DNA of 64,000 nucleotides from Acholoe squamosa (lineage: Eukaryota; Annelida; Polychaeta; Phyllodocida; Polynoidae), in NCBI GenBank assembly GCA_949317995.1, contig OX439035.1, positions 83,949,959 through 84,013,958 of the forward strand, written 5' to 3'. The stretch's first letter is position 1. Each line of letters begins with the position of its first letter. Below the pieces are notes generated by a model. The model saw nothing but the letters and a program-made list of their open reading frames with translations, had not been told where the DNA came from and did not search any database. The position numbers were made by a program, and so were the translations under genes. This document shows positions 1 to 14,100 of this stretch, piece by piece.

Positions 1-221
1 TGGACTTATAATTGCATTTGTGATATTATCATTGTGTTTTGGTTTATGTGTATTTCATGTGTATTGTGTATTGTTTCTTTAGGGGGAAGGTGTCATAGAA
101 GCGATACCAACAGTAGTAATCGGTTGGTTAGTCCATCATACGTAAATAAAAACAGACTTCTGTTTCATGCAATGGTGCAGGTCTGATGTCTTCTTCTTCA
201 ATCCATCTTCCAAACCCACAT

Positions 222-995
222 AAACATAGGTTAAACCTATGACAGATAACAACACTATGACAGTCACACCAACAAAGAATAAAATCAGAAAATTCAAAGA
301 CTTAGCAGCAGAAATCCATAAAACAAGCAGAGTCGTTATTAGGGAAGTAGCTAGATTAATGGGCCTTATGGGAGACTACTCAACAGGTTTAGACTATGGG
401 GAAGCTAACTACAGGCGTCTTGAGTCTGACAAGACAGAAGCATTGAAAAGATAAAGATGGAACCGGTGGCTAAAGAGACTAGATACAGGGTGTAGAAAAA
501 AGCTTGGAATTGTCATAGTTACTCACTCATCAGACAATGGCTGGGAGCAGTATGTGATAAAGAGAGGACAAGAGGGCTATGGTCCCTAAGAGAAAATCAT
601 ACAAACATAAAAGAAAGTATAGCAGGACACTTGAGCCTACAGATCTATGCCACGCACTTAAAAAGTGAAACAGTCAGGTGTCTATTAGACAAAACTACTG
701 GAGTGGCATATGTAAATCACAAAGGAGGATCTAAAAACTAACCTTGTGACGATATAGCAAACACCATATGGGAATTCTGCAAAAACAGAGACATGGATTA
801 AGGCAGCTCATATCGCTGGCAAGGAAAACTAGAAGGTAGATAGGGAATTTAGAACTGCAGGGCATACTGAGTGGAAACTACCTAACTCAGCCTGTGAACA
901 GATTCAAAAGATATGTGGAAATCACATCTAGACTAGCACATAAACAAGAAAACTACTATAGCTGGCTACCTGATCCAGGGGCCTCCAAGGCCATG
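222..995 (+). pseudogene. Decayed DIRS-like retrotransposon fragment (end of RT and RNase H)
   Basis: The intact frame at 239-454 includes MTVTPTKNKIRKF, VIREVARLMGLM and YGEANYRRLESDKTEALK, the pattern at the end of DIRS-type reverse transcriptases. Downstream, in shifted frames with stops, TGVAYVNHKGG resembles the RNase H substrate-site motif (TTAVAYINKMGG-like) and YYSWLPDPGASK resembles the DIRS motif that follows RNase H (YVSWxPDPGA). The copy is broken by stops and frameshifts and has no recombinase. Family call is by motif memory. Confidence 0.65.
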
Positions 996-1919
996 GTGAG
1001 CGTGAGTGAGTAATAGTGAGTAATAGATGTTTAACGCCATTTCGATAACTAAGGTCATATTCATGGCGAGAACTACATTACACAATTTGTAGAGGAATTT
1101 GTCAGTGCCCATGCATATGTGCACCACACACATCCTGAGGGGATAGCAAAGAGAAGATATAGACCCTTTAAAGATGGGTAGTAAGGGTAATTACCCATCT
1201 TTAAGATGTCATTATCAGCTGGGTAACAAAGCAATCTTTCAAATCTCTATTGTGATCACTTCGGCTGCATAGCAGCCAGACATAAACTTTATAAGTTAAA
1301 CAAGACTTACCTTGGTAAAAGCTGAAGTTTGACTTAAAAGTTTATAAGGGTTGCTTAACTGCTGACGAGGAGAACAACAGTCCCATCTGATTTGATCAAG
1401 TTTTCATCTTTTCTGTTGCTCTCAGGGTAGACTTCTGTTTTACCAGATCTTTTATTTTATTTACCTTGTTACCCACCTAGCTTTAAATAACTGATGCATT
1501 ATGGAATGGTGGACCGTGGCAACCTCTCTGTTGTTCTCAACGATAAGTTTTGTTTAACTTATAAATTTACCATCTGCTATCATCACATTCTCATCAGATG
1601 AGACACAATGAATAAAGATCCCACATACATATTATGATTATACTTCACCAGTATCGAGCCTATATACTTCCTGAAAGTGTAAAAGAAGAAAATCTATTTA
1701 TTACTGTCACACTGCCAGCCTGTTAGGGGCTGCCTGTGGTGTAACACAGTTGTCCAGTACAACACTCTGTACATACAGGGTGCTCAGGCTGTGCGTGCAG
1801 CGGAAAGACAGTCTAGACCCTCTAATGACAGTCTTCTTTAGAAGAAGCCAAATCAATCGGCAGCAGTAAACCTTTGGGACCAGTACATTCTGGTTAGGGT
1901 GCATGGATAAAACTACCTA

Positions 1920-2204
1920 CCGTAATCTCCCGCGTATAAGGCGCGTCTTATATGGGGGGTTTAGTTCTCATTGGATCCACATGGGGGACACCAAGACCTT
2001 TCTTTTGATATCTTACATGCCCCCTTGGTCATAATAGGACATAAGTGGGCCCAGGAGGGTCTGGGGTGGCCCAAGGTACACATAGGTTTTTGAATTTTGA
2101 AAATTCATTGAATAGAACCAAAGTTTTTTCATTTTTTTGAGAATTTTTCAAAACTCTAGGTGCACCTTATATGCGGGCTGCGCCTTATACGCGGGAGATT
2201 ACGG
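1920..2204. mobile_element. TA-flanked MITE, CCGTAATCTCCCGCG family (copy 1)
   Basis: Inverted ends CCGTAATCTCCCGCGTATAA and its complement are flanked by TA. Internal sequence contains the GGATCCACATGGGGGACACC block (subfamily A). Non-coding. Tc1/mariner-like by TSD only. Confidence 0.85.
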
Positions 2205-2791
2205 TACCAACATTTTCAATCCAAGTGGTAGTAAAGTATCTAAGCCACATCATACACCAAAAAAAAAGACAGTTCACTATCTGTTCAAAATCTAAAATTG
2301 CATATATTAATTTCTATATATAGTTTAAGACAATGTTTGATTCATTGCATGTATCCACTATCTCAGCTGGTGAGAATCACTCACAAAATAGGGCAACATA
2401 GGACAAACAATAGTAGTGTCAATGGAAGAACCAAAGCTGTATTAATTTCTTTTATTATGTTACAGTAAACGTCTATAGACTTGTAGAGCAACAATAGATT
2501 TCTTTTTCTGTCAAATGTGATGACATACATTAATTTTTATTTCATTGCAATCTGGCATATACAATATGTGGCATGGCATATGATAGGTGTGGCATTCAAA
2601 ATACATGAGCTTTGCTCATTGAACAAATCTCAGGCACTGACCAAGCAATGTCATTTTAGCAAACACATTTCCCAATAAGATGGCACAAAAATAAAATAGT
2701 TTTATCACAGTTGGTTATATCACAACATTCCAAAATAGAATAGCTGTACAACTTTCGGCTCTGTAATACTGAAATATTGCGATAGCGAACT

Positions 2792-2855
2792 TCACAGTGT
2801 TGATTGCCTCGTCCTCCCCTCAGATGTAGTCCTACAGGCTTCAAGCATATGTAAA
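2792..2855 (-). CDS. Possible alternative last exon of the TTLL3-like gene
   Basis: If the donor at 4947 is used, an acceptor (AAATACAG) at 2856 provides the required single base, completing an AGT codon and then 20 codons (LHMLEACRTTSEGRTRQSTL) and a TGA. An AATAAA signal on the minus strand lies near 2540, about 250 nt beyond this stop, whereas none follows the 4944 stop closely. No homology is recognised, so this rests only on phase and signals. Confidence 0.3.
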
Positions 2856-4943
2856 CTGTATTTCTTATTTTGTAAGCTTATGCTTATAGTTATACTAATC
2901 AGGAGGTAAATTGACCAGACTTTAATATTGAGATGAGGCAAAAGTATATCAGAGCAGGCTTATATCAATCTTAGCAGATTAACTATGCTATATACTATAT
3001 TTTCACAAATTATAAATCAATATGAAAAGGATTTGAGGTTATTGCATCAGGCATAATATTAGGTCTCAGGTAGAGGACACTTTGGTGAATGAAACCAATA
3101 TTCACAGATATTTGTAAATTTAAACCTGTCTATATACTCTACCTCGGGAGGTTGCTCTGCTATTAACTAGACTTGAATGAGTCGCCAATAGTAATGAAAG
3201 TATCAAATTTGAATTTCATATAATATGCATTCATTGTGGGCTCTACCAGTACTTACTGTCAAGAGAGTGAACACTATTATTGCATACATATGGCTTACCA
3301 TATGTTGGTCTCTATAGCAACTAAAGCAACTTGTATGAAATATCATGTGAATGAGAAATAGCAAGAGTGATCATCATTATCTTTCCTATTTGAACTTATG
3401 AAGTATAGATATCAATTTACCCCTATATATAACCAATACACATAAACATTCCCTCTAATATACACTGTTTTTTTTTTATCAAAAGAGCATTGTCAGTATA
3501 GTTACTACCTGATGTTGAAAGCATATATCTGTACCAATACCTTTCACTCACCACATGTAAATTTACACTGATTCATAGCAGCACCGTAGACTTGCTATCA
3601 AAGCAACTATTCTCATTTGTTTTGCATCAGATAAACTATGTGTACTGTAAGGTTATGTATGATGCATTGTGGATATGGATAATCTTATATTGAAAACTTT
3701 AAACAGTGATACTTTTTATCAGATGACCTATATATAGAATATAGATATACCGAAATATTGTGCATAAATTCAAAAGGTGTGCCGCATACTGTATGTGAGG
3801 ATGGAACCATGGTGTGCATTATAGACTTTTCCCAAATTCAGGGTGTAGATTTTTGGTGGGTATTTTGCACTATAAATTGGTACTAAAATGCCACTATCAA
3901 AAGCTCAGTTACACCCTTCTGAAAACCGAACTGCTTCATGATAACTGCTAACCATGAGCCTACATAACCAATTGTTTGAAATGTACATATAGTTTACCTG
4001 ATTTACAGTCTTTTCCTCTGATCTCACAGGTGACTATAGTATAATTGACTTCAAATCACTGACTTTATAGGGAAGTAGCATTACACACCAAATGCATGTA
4101 CAAGTACTACTTACAATACAGTTTTTTCCAGAATGTAGAAAAAACACTTTCTTTCAGTGAACAGAAAAGAGTGTTTTGATGTTTTATGCTAGCATAACTT
4201 AGAAATGGAATGTAAAAACGGGAGGAAAAAGTTTTTTCTGCCAGCAGGGAATTAAGTATTGAAAATACATTAAAATTAGAGAGATTAGAAATTATAATCT
4301 ATAATGATGTACAGATTTCTTATTGGTTTAATTTACATTTTAAGCATTAACCATCCTTGCTTCTAACCATTCCTTACATTAGACATCACTATACAGGTAT
4401 GAAATATCATCCTTGGGTGAACAAACTTCAAGAAAAGGATACATATATTGATTTGGATCTGGTACAAGTATTTCATAAACATGCAAACATAAAAATGTGT
4501 GTAAATACTTCACACAAACATTAACCAGATGACTGTTGATAACATATAGGCAAGGACCCCTAGCTAGGTAATGCATTTCTTAACTCAAGCAGTACATGAA
4601 CTTGTGTACAATATATGGCTTATAAATGACCCCATGTGCACCTTATTGGACATTTCTGAACTAAGGATGCACCTTAAGAGTGGCAAGACATTTTTAATGT
4701 AGGACAGTACTGAAACTTCAGAAATCCACCCCAAGTTGCACCTTATAGTAGTTGCTTCAACTTAGGATTTGAGTATATGAATCCATTAGCCTGAGGTGGA
4801 GAAGAACTATTGTCTCAGTGATCCAAAACCCAAAGAGCTGCCGACAGAAATCCATGCAGATCTACTGAAGGTGTCACCTTCTTATTGTATCTCATATACA
4901 TGTATATTTTAAAACTGTTTATAGTTTTCTTCTGATATGAATA

Positions 4944-5125
4944 TCACCTATGCACAGTGACAGGTCCTCTGTGAGGTGTGTAGTTATAGTTCTTTTTCCT
5001 AATTTTGCGGCCAGTGACAGTGAGGTCTGTGTCAATGGGTCGGGGATCGCTGATATGATTCTGACGGTGTATGCATTGAAAGCCACCTGTATCTGCATTC
5101 TTGTCATGTCGCCTATCGAGGACAA
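4944..5125 (-). CDS. TTLL3: TTLL3-like coding exon 18, possible last exon
   Basis: Acceptor CTTTCCTCTTACAG, phase 1 in. Encodes [20 protein letters not shown] and a basic C-terminal stretch ([22 protein letters not shown]), matching the DTLxVVLDRRxDxxxDTG continuation of glycylases. Read straight on, TGA at 4946-4944 ends the protein. Alternatively CATAG|GTGATA at 4948/4947 is a donor leading to a further exon. Confidence 0.88.
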
Positions 5126-8100
5126 CTGTAAGAGGAAAGCATGTAGTCAAAGTATTGTAATATCTTAAATAAATGTGAAAGGCTAGTCACATTGGCATTT
5201 TTCTTTATAAGGGGAAATAAAAGGTAGGTTTCCAGGACCATGACCAAAAAAGGCCTCATAATCATTGTCATATTTTGTTTGCTAAGGTTTCACTGATTAT
5301 TGTTAGAAAAGAACATTTCCCACATTAAATATGACAAAATGATGGAAAAATATGCATAGATATGTCAAATAAAAATTTTGAAAACAAAACTTTTTATTTG
5401 AAAAAATCAGGAAAAAAATTCTGAGGTCGGCCATCTTCAGCTGAGATAGGTCAGGTGACCGGAAACTTTCTTTTTTGGCCTAAGCAAGGAAAATTAAATA
5501 TTTATGATAACTTGATCACACATACCTTTTAGTGTGTCCTCTAGTACTGCATCTACAAGTATACATGTAGCACGCGTGTTGCGGGCCATGCTTGGACTCG
5601 AGTTGATTTCAATTAACAAGGGCTGAAAGTCCTCTGTTATCATAAAATCTGCTCCATATAATTCAAATGCACTCTGCAATGATCCAAATAAGAAACAACT
5701 TAAAAGACATGTTGATGGCATTTAAAGTGTTAATGCCAGGACCGTAATAACCCAAAGATGAAATACGGTTTTTATGTGAGGATGGACCCCTAGTGTGCAT
5801 CATGCCCTCGTCATGAAGGTCCTCACTCCACAGGGGGATAAAAGAACATGAATGGTAATAAATCTAGTTCTATCCAACCCCACTGCTTTTGTTCTTGTCC
5901 ATATTGCACATATATACATGTGTACCTAGCCCCTAATTGCATATATCTTTTGGCTTAGGTAAGCTTAGTATCCTTTCATATCACATGTCATCTATAAGTA
6001 ATACTTATGAGCCCTTTAGCAAAGTTGTGGCATGCCATATATACAACACGAAGATATCCAAGCATTTATTATGCAATTCCTTTTAGAAATTAAAAAGAAA
6101 AAAAAGTATATAAAAAGAACACTCCATGATACTATTAAATTAAACAGGTTATATTATCCAGGTGCCATTGGCTCTACCATTAGGAAGCTCCACAGCTAAG
6201 GTGCAGCACTAATGTTGGGAATTCTACACCCTCTTGGAAAAAATAAACAAAATTCCAAAAAGGTCCACAATTGATCCTGCAACCAACATATTTCAAGGAT
6301 TTAGTGTCCTTCTCATGGTTCTAAAACGATCCACAGCAAAGCTCCAACAGTTTATATTCTTAGATCTCACTTCTGAGTTTAGTATATGTAAAACACAATG
6401 AAGAGGATGTTTACCTTCCTAACTTCCACAAGTTCTTGGGTGCAAAGCATGGAACAGACAAGTGCTGATTTCATTCCAGGTACCACCGTCTCCTGCCATA
6501 CATCACCATACCCATTACTCCTGTGAAAAAAAGAGATATGTACATCTTGAGCAGGCAAAGCCAAAACCTATTAAGATATATCATATTCATATAACAGACA
6601 CAACTAGAACAGAATAGAACCTTCATTTCAAGTGGTCTTTAATTATTATATGGAGTTAACAATGATCAATATGTTCCAGCCTCATCAGTCTTCTGATGGT
6701 GATTTAGATATAGTTTCGAATTATTCAAACATGAAGAAATAATTGACTTTCTGCATGATTCTAAATTGATGAAGGATTTGTCATTGTGACTGAGAAAAAG
6801 CATACGTGAGAAAGTCTTCAAACTCGCAGTCTGTCCACATATTATCCCTTGGCAGCTTATCCGAGCGCTCACTTTGGTTGTTGTAGTGTTTTTGTACAGA
6901 GTTGTTTGAAAGGTGAATTGACCTATAAAAGACCATTTATTGATTAAACTACAGCTTATATCCTCTCCTCTTTTCTTGTTTTTATAAAGAATTATATCAA
7001 ACGTTGGTCATATTATACAGGGGCAGCAGAACATGTATGAAGTTGGGGCCCAGGTCAGCCCACCCCCTCCTAGATAACAATTAAAAAAATAAATAGATAA
7101 GGTTCTTGGGGCTGTAGGCCAAGAAAGGTTTGGGGATTTTCCCCTTAGAATTGTTGAATTTGGAGCATATAGTTAAGAAATCTTGGACTTTTACATGATA
7201 CTTGCATATTTTAGGGCATTTTGAGACTATATTTTCTTTTCCTTCCCATAAAGGTGGTGATGCTAAGACATCCTTTGGGCCCCCTTGCCCCCCCCCCCTG
7301 TTTTGCTGCCTATGACCAATTACCTTTTACACTTTTCTTTTACATTGTGCCTGCAGGATATAACCCTGTCTATCTCTTTATCAAGTTAGTACATTAAATT
7401 GATATCACCATGGTCAACACTCACTCATGGAAATTGTCAAGTGTGAACGTCTGCGAACAGAAGCGAAGATAGCATGACTTGTAGAACCAGATGGTAAGTG
7501 GTTGCCAGTCAGTCACTAGGAACCACTGCCTGATATCAAATTTGGTGTTGTATACCAAGAATGGCCGTTCTGTCGGGGGAATAAGAATAACAAAGTGATA
7601 ATAACTTGACAAAGGCTCTGCAAGTATTGAGGGTGGCAACTCCTATTTTGCTCGAAATTGAGCAAAAGGGATTGCATTATGTCAGTATTTTTTTCATGTT
7701 GGTGATTTTTCACAACGGTTTCCTACCCTGGAAAACATGTCTTTGGGGCCATCCATAAATTATGTCACACAGGAGGGGGTATTTTTAAGTGTGACGAGGC
7801 CTGGGAGTGTCAAGGATAGTGTGATGTCACATTTGCCAAAAATTGATTTTAAAACCTTATTAGAGATATATGAAACAAGTTAAATTTGTTAGCTAGAAGA
7901 AAACTACAGAAGGTGAGCACTGTAATGGTAGAACTGAGGTAGAGCTCTGCAGCTACAGAGATGAACAGCTAGACATCCATCACCTATCAGCAAGCACATG
8001 TATATTAAACTAAACACAATGTGGAATGCTTACAGAATATTGCCACACATCTACACATCTGCCCAAAAAGGTTCAATCTGCTGTACCTATAATGGGTTAG

Positions 8101-11100
8101 AATATTGAATGGTGCTCCAGGTAAATTATCAAAAGTACTGTTGGGAGCATATTGATACAATTGGCATCTGAATGTGAAACCCAGGAAGAGTGAAAATTGT
8201 AGAACGAATTGTATCCCCCCCCCCTCTGGAATGGGGCCCCTGCTGCCTGTCCTGACACCTCCAGCACAAACATATCAGGCCAAAATTGGGTCGATGGTTA
8301 AGCCAACAATAGCTTACCATTAGTCACCAAGGGTATTTGTCTGAAACTGGCCTGAAAAATGCTGACCAAATGCCTAAATTGGCCCCGTGTCAGCAGTACA
8401 TCAGATCAGATCTCTTTCCAACAATGCTCCAACATTGTGGTATTTGGTTAACGCAACACTAATGGTTGGTACACCTTATAACTAAAAGGCATGCTACCTT
8501 AATTGGCTGGTGGTAAGGTATAGAAGGCCAACTTGTTTAGAAGCCATATTGGGCTAGGTCACATCATCACAAAAAAAGTCCCTATTACCATAGATATAGA
8601 ATTCCTTGCTAGTACCAAGACTGGTATGTGTGATGAAGGATGGGATATGTACACACCACAGATCTGTCAACGAAAACGATTTTGGTGATCCAGTACTGAC
8701 TGAATTTTGTTAATTGACCAAGGCATTAGTATGGCTGAATGGGGGGGGGGGTGTGACATGATTCTCTAGGGGTGTTGGCCATTGTAGTGTAAGGTCTAAT
8801 AATATCATAGATTTGTACAGATTATGTTAGAAATATACAGCAGCAATGTGCATTGCTCGTAACTCGAAAAGAAATAAATCAATAGCCTCGAGCAAGTCTA
8901 GCTTGTGGTCTGACATCAGCACTCCCTTACCCAGGTTATTGGCACCACCAAGCCACTATTCGCATAACTCCTGCCAAAACTGCTCTATTTGCACCACACT
9001 GCCAAAAAAGGCAGGAAAGTTGATACATGGATCAACATCATATACCGTAATCTCCCGCGTATAAGGCACAGCCCGCGTATAAGGCGCACCTAGGGTTTGA
9101 AAATATTGCCAAAAAAATCATAAATTCATATCTTTTGTTCTACTGAATGGATTTTAAAAATTGAAAAAGCTACATGTACCTAGGGTCCCCCAGAACCCTC
9201 TGGCCCACATTATGTCCTATTAGGACTTAGAGGAAATGTAACATATCAAAAGAAAGGTCTTGGTATCCCCCTTGTGGATTTGGGGATAACTAAAACCCCT
9301 CGTATAAGACGCGCCTTATACGTGGGAGATTACAGTACCTTCACCATTGCAGGCAAGAAACGTCTTATGGCCGCCAACCAACTGACTCCGTAGAATATAG
9401 ACAATTACTCAAAATTTACAAAAGTTGGTACTTTTCCTGCAAGATCCCTACATCTCCTCCTTTAATGGCACTACAAATTCATTAAGTAATTCTGCCTCTT
9501 AGGCCACACCAAATAAAAAAATTGGTCTATGGATTTTCATTTTGAGAATATGGTGCGGGAGGGCGAAATTTTTATTTTTATTTTCTAGAAATTAATTATT
9601 GTCTATGGATTCTGAACATCATAAATATGGAGAGGGCAATTTTTTTTTTTTTTTTTGCCATTGCATATTTATGCCTATCCAATGAGGGGTCTGCCATTCC
9701 TGTACCTTTATTATTAATCATATGTGCCCCATCCTAACAAAGTGGTACTGAAGTCACACATTTAGAAGCCTAGATATAATTAAATTTTAGCATTTTTCTA
9801 ACCTATGGGTAGATATCTTTCAGAATCCTTGCCTACTAAACTGAATTTAAGCCCCAAATGCCTAGAAGACATAGCTATAGTTTTCTTGGTTATATAGAAT
9901 TACATGGGAATTATATAGGATTCATAAATTATTATATGTTTAAAATGTCAAATATATCAGTTTAATCGATTTTTAATTCATCCGACTAAATTTACCGACG
10001 GAAGATCCTTAGAGGACCACCTGGTTCAAATATGCAAGTGTTATATACCAAATGAAAGCTCTTGATGAGCTGTAAATGAATATGCTAATAACTAAACATA
10101 TTGTATGTGCGACTTCCGTACCATTTTGTAAGGATGGGTCACATATATTTATTGCTTGATCAAAAAAAAAAAAAAAAAAATTCCCTGCAAATGAGGCGGG
10201 CGGGATCCATAGACATGTTATTTTTCAAATAAAAATAAAATTTTAATTTCTGAAAAACAGGGGCGGGAAATCCATAGACCAATCTTTTAATTTGGTGTGG
10301 CCTTATATATAAAATTTCGATCTTTTTTTAAACTTATTCACACCACCAAAATGACTGAAAATGAGGGGACCCATGGTCATCTCCTATAACTCTTTTCGAG
10401 TTAATCATCTGGAACAACAAGAGAGCGTTTATTTTAAAACAGTTGAGTCGAGAGTATGTCTTGGAGAGACAGAAAGGAAACGAGGCAAGGGTACAGAGCC
10501 TAGGCTAGATGACTTGCCCATGACTTTCCCACTATGTCATTAAGGACACATTTAGCTGCTTGATTGTCTTCCTCCCCCTCCCAACACAACTACCAGCACA
10601 GCTCTGAGTATTGAGGCATGCCTGAGTACCCCCCAACCTCCCATAGTCCCTCCCATAGTCCCATCCATCCATCCATCCATCCATCCATAGACAGTCATTG
10701 TTGATCCTACAATTAACATCACAGACAGTGTAGCCAAGGTGATGTGACCTTGTTACATTTACCTGTTACATTTCCTTCCTTTCCCATGGGAACTGATTGG
10801 AAGCCAATTCTCTTAAAGGGCCCAGCTATCTCACTACTAATACTTACCATAGAGAAGCCTACTAGGCTCCTCTATGTACTCACCTAGATTCACCTCCAAT
10901 GCAAGACTAATGTTTTGTCTATGAGAGAATCTTGGAATTAAACCTATCAATGAACCAAATTGGAAGGCCTTCAAAATCAACTATATCAAAAGATATTAGC
11001 CCAGATAACCATGGCATGCACTGCCCCCATACCTACTCTATGCCCTCCTCTTCTAAAAAATCTGAAATCTGTCTATAAGTGGGGTTAAAGACAGTTTGAT

Positions 11101-14100
11101 TACCCTTTTATTTAGGGTAAAAAGAGCCCTAAATCCTATGCATTTCTCCATAGGAAAAAAAAAACCAACAGTAATAACCATGTCACAGCCATCAAAGTAC
11201 ACCTTAAATGTAAATTCTATTACATGGATAGCTTTGTCTTGCTTTTTGTCTCACTATATGACTAATTTTGGGGGGTTCAGTTGTAACAGAAATAGGGCTA
11301 AATGACAGGTTTTGATGGTCTATGCAAATTCTTGGAATCTAAATATAAGAAAAGCATACCCCATGAAATGTTTTTTTCATCATTTATCAAAAGATTTTCA
11401 TGTAAATAGAAATATGACTCATGGGGTCTTTGAAGGGTGTGATAGGGCATATGCTGTGTAATGGAATAGTCTTTTGGTGGTGCATGTAATCTGCTAGAGG
11501 CCAAAATAGCAATTGAAACTTGGTAATCATATGAAACTCGGCTAAGGGCTAGTAGACAAGAGGTCAGAAAGGTGGTGTCAAAAGCCCTTGCCTCGTTTAA
11601 TAAAGTGCAATGTGGTACATGGGTGTTATCTGTGGAAAACTATAGAACATAATAGAAGCTTAGAGAGCTGCCACACTCTGATGTCACACTCTGTACTGTT
11701 TCAGTATGAACCTAGTTAATTCGGGATTGTTCTATGGATATGATATAAAATGCCCTCCATCCGTCAGTTTTGTTTGAGATGTTGTACACTACACATGGAT
11801 ACACTGAATTACATTGGACTTTGTACCTGAGGACTATTTTCACTACTTGGGTATACATTGTAATTCTCTTTTTTATGAACATGTACTTATACTTACCAAT
11901 GTATTTTTGGGCAACAAACTTGTCATCACTATCTGTCAACATAGCTAATATCTTGTCCAACCGATATTGACATTGTATGCCTAGAACAAAGGTGCAACAA
12001 ATTTCATTTAGAACAGAATCTGCACAAACATGATGTGTCTTAAGTATAACAAATAAAACAAAAATCCTCCCTCCATCATCCTCTTTTCGCAAAAAAAAAA
12101 AATCAGCAAAACCGACAATCAATTTTATGCAGCCTTATATGTAGGGTTTTACAGTAGGTGGGTAATTTACCTCTCCCACGGGACTTGGCTCCTGGTTTGA
12201 TGATCCAAACATTCCGGCAACCATCTAACGTGAACTGAGGAAGGTATCCTTTTAAATTTTCTAGAAGATCTTTGCAGTGACGAACCATTGCCCCTGTTAC
12301 TTTCATAAAGTCTCCGTCTTCACTGCATAGAGGATTGGCAGGTAGTTACACATAGATGAAACTATTGTTTGCTTTCAGGACATTAATGAAGTTACCATTA
12401 TGTTTACATTCTTATGTGTGTGAATAAATGATATTCTACATATATATGAACCGCTATACTTAACTAATGAAATAGAAACAATAGTAATATAGTTTATCAC
12501 AATTGGCGCTCTCAACGCCCTTAATTTATCAAGGAAACACAAAAGAAAAAAATTGGGAACCACCCAAAATAATATGGTGGTCCTTCTTTGTGTGTGTAGT
12601 GTGGCTACCTGGAACAGGTGACCTCACATGTGAGTATGCAAGCCTGCCCCCAGGTGACCAAATGGGTAAGTCCTGGAGTAGCACACACCTGATGTAGTAG
12701 ACACCGCTACATATATATACCGTCACAATGAACCTATACCATGATAATTATAACACCCGAAAAAACAGCAGTAATGCTGCCATGATTTACTGATCATCAT
12801 GATATCTACCAGGTACTAATCAAAAACCAGAAAAGTAGCTAAAATGCTACTTGACTATATATTCAGTATACCGTAATCTCCCGCGTATAAGGCGCGTCTT
12901 ATAGGCCAAACAAAATGCTGCTGGGTCTTATACGTGGGAGGTGAATTGCCTTGAGTTTGGGGTGCGCCTTATAGGGGGGGTATCTTTTACTATAGAATAG
13001 TACTAAATTAACAAAAATCTGCCCTCAAGAGGTGCGCCTTATACGTTATAACAGACCTCCCTGAGTTGGGGGTGTGCCTTATAGGCGAGGTGCGCCTTAT
13101 ACGCGAGAGATTACAGTAAGTATGCTATTTTTTTTGACAAAGATAAGCCAGTAATGCATATCCATACTCACTGTACAAATGTGTAGTACCAGGTGAGGAA
13201 CTGATCCCATTGGTTATCAGACATTGCTTCAGGCTAAAAGTTAGACATCAGCAAAATATTTTTTAGCTGGTACACATGTGTTGAAATAAACAAAACCATT
13301 CCTTGACAGCCTCCAAAATTAAATATTTTTAAACATTTTGCTCACAAGTACATTTATAATATTATTATAGAGATATCTGCTCATGGACGTATGATATTGC
13401 TTCTACTTTATCATGCATATTTGGGAGAAAAATACTGATTACAAAGAGAACCCTATCATGTGTAATGTCTAATGACAGAATTACTATAGGTTACATAATA
13501 CTTACATCTGACAAAACATCAATATCTTCATGTTCCTTCATTTTGATCAAATTCTCACACTGCCTCACAGCAATGTGATAATAGCGCATCTTCATTGGCT
13601 TTCCGCTACGATGGTATAGGAACCTGCCCATCACAGAGCCTTATAATAAATGTGACAAATTGACATTTAACATCTGTATCATTTATCACGTTTCATAATA
13701 GTAGATATAAAGAGATATTAGTGCTAATGTTAGGCATTATGGTAAAAATACAGTGCTATTCTTAGCTTTAGTGTTAATGCTAGTGCCACTTCTTGGTTTT
13801 ACACTCAGAAGCCATGTCTCCCATATAAGCCAAATACTGGCGTTGTATGCAAGAGTTTATGGAAGTTGTTTCTCAGAGGGGGAATGTAGGGTACTCAGGA
13901 TTAATAGATACTAAGTCATTAGATTTCATCTAACTGTGTGTTCTAAATCTATCAAATCATCTCAGAGAGGCTTCTTTTGGTGATCATTTCTGTTGTGTGC
14001 ATCTACTTCAGCTCAGTCTGGTGAGCAGCTCATCTATAGGAAGAGTAAGTAGGGAAGAGCCCAAAAAGATCCAGATCTAACAAGTCCAGCAGAATTTCAC

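Larger units (their letters stand above)
7570..11896 (-). other. TTLL3-like intron between exons 13 and 14
   Basis: Holds two delimited transposons (9045-9335, 9502-10302), the CCAT microsatellite, poly-A/T and poly-G/C runs, and a stranded GGGCCATCCATAAATTATG end at 7744. No other exon with matching phase is seen or needed. Confidence 0.8.

Noticed and set aside
11712..12122. 136-codon minus-strand frame taken as one gene
   Set aside because: Only 11897-11980 is exon (glycylase exon 13); the rest is intron on either side of clear splice sites.
13506..13623. Acceptor GGGCAG at 13624 for exon 10
   Set aside because: It gives the wrong phase to join exon 9, whereas TTATAAG at 13640 gives phase 1 and an in-frame SVMGRF.
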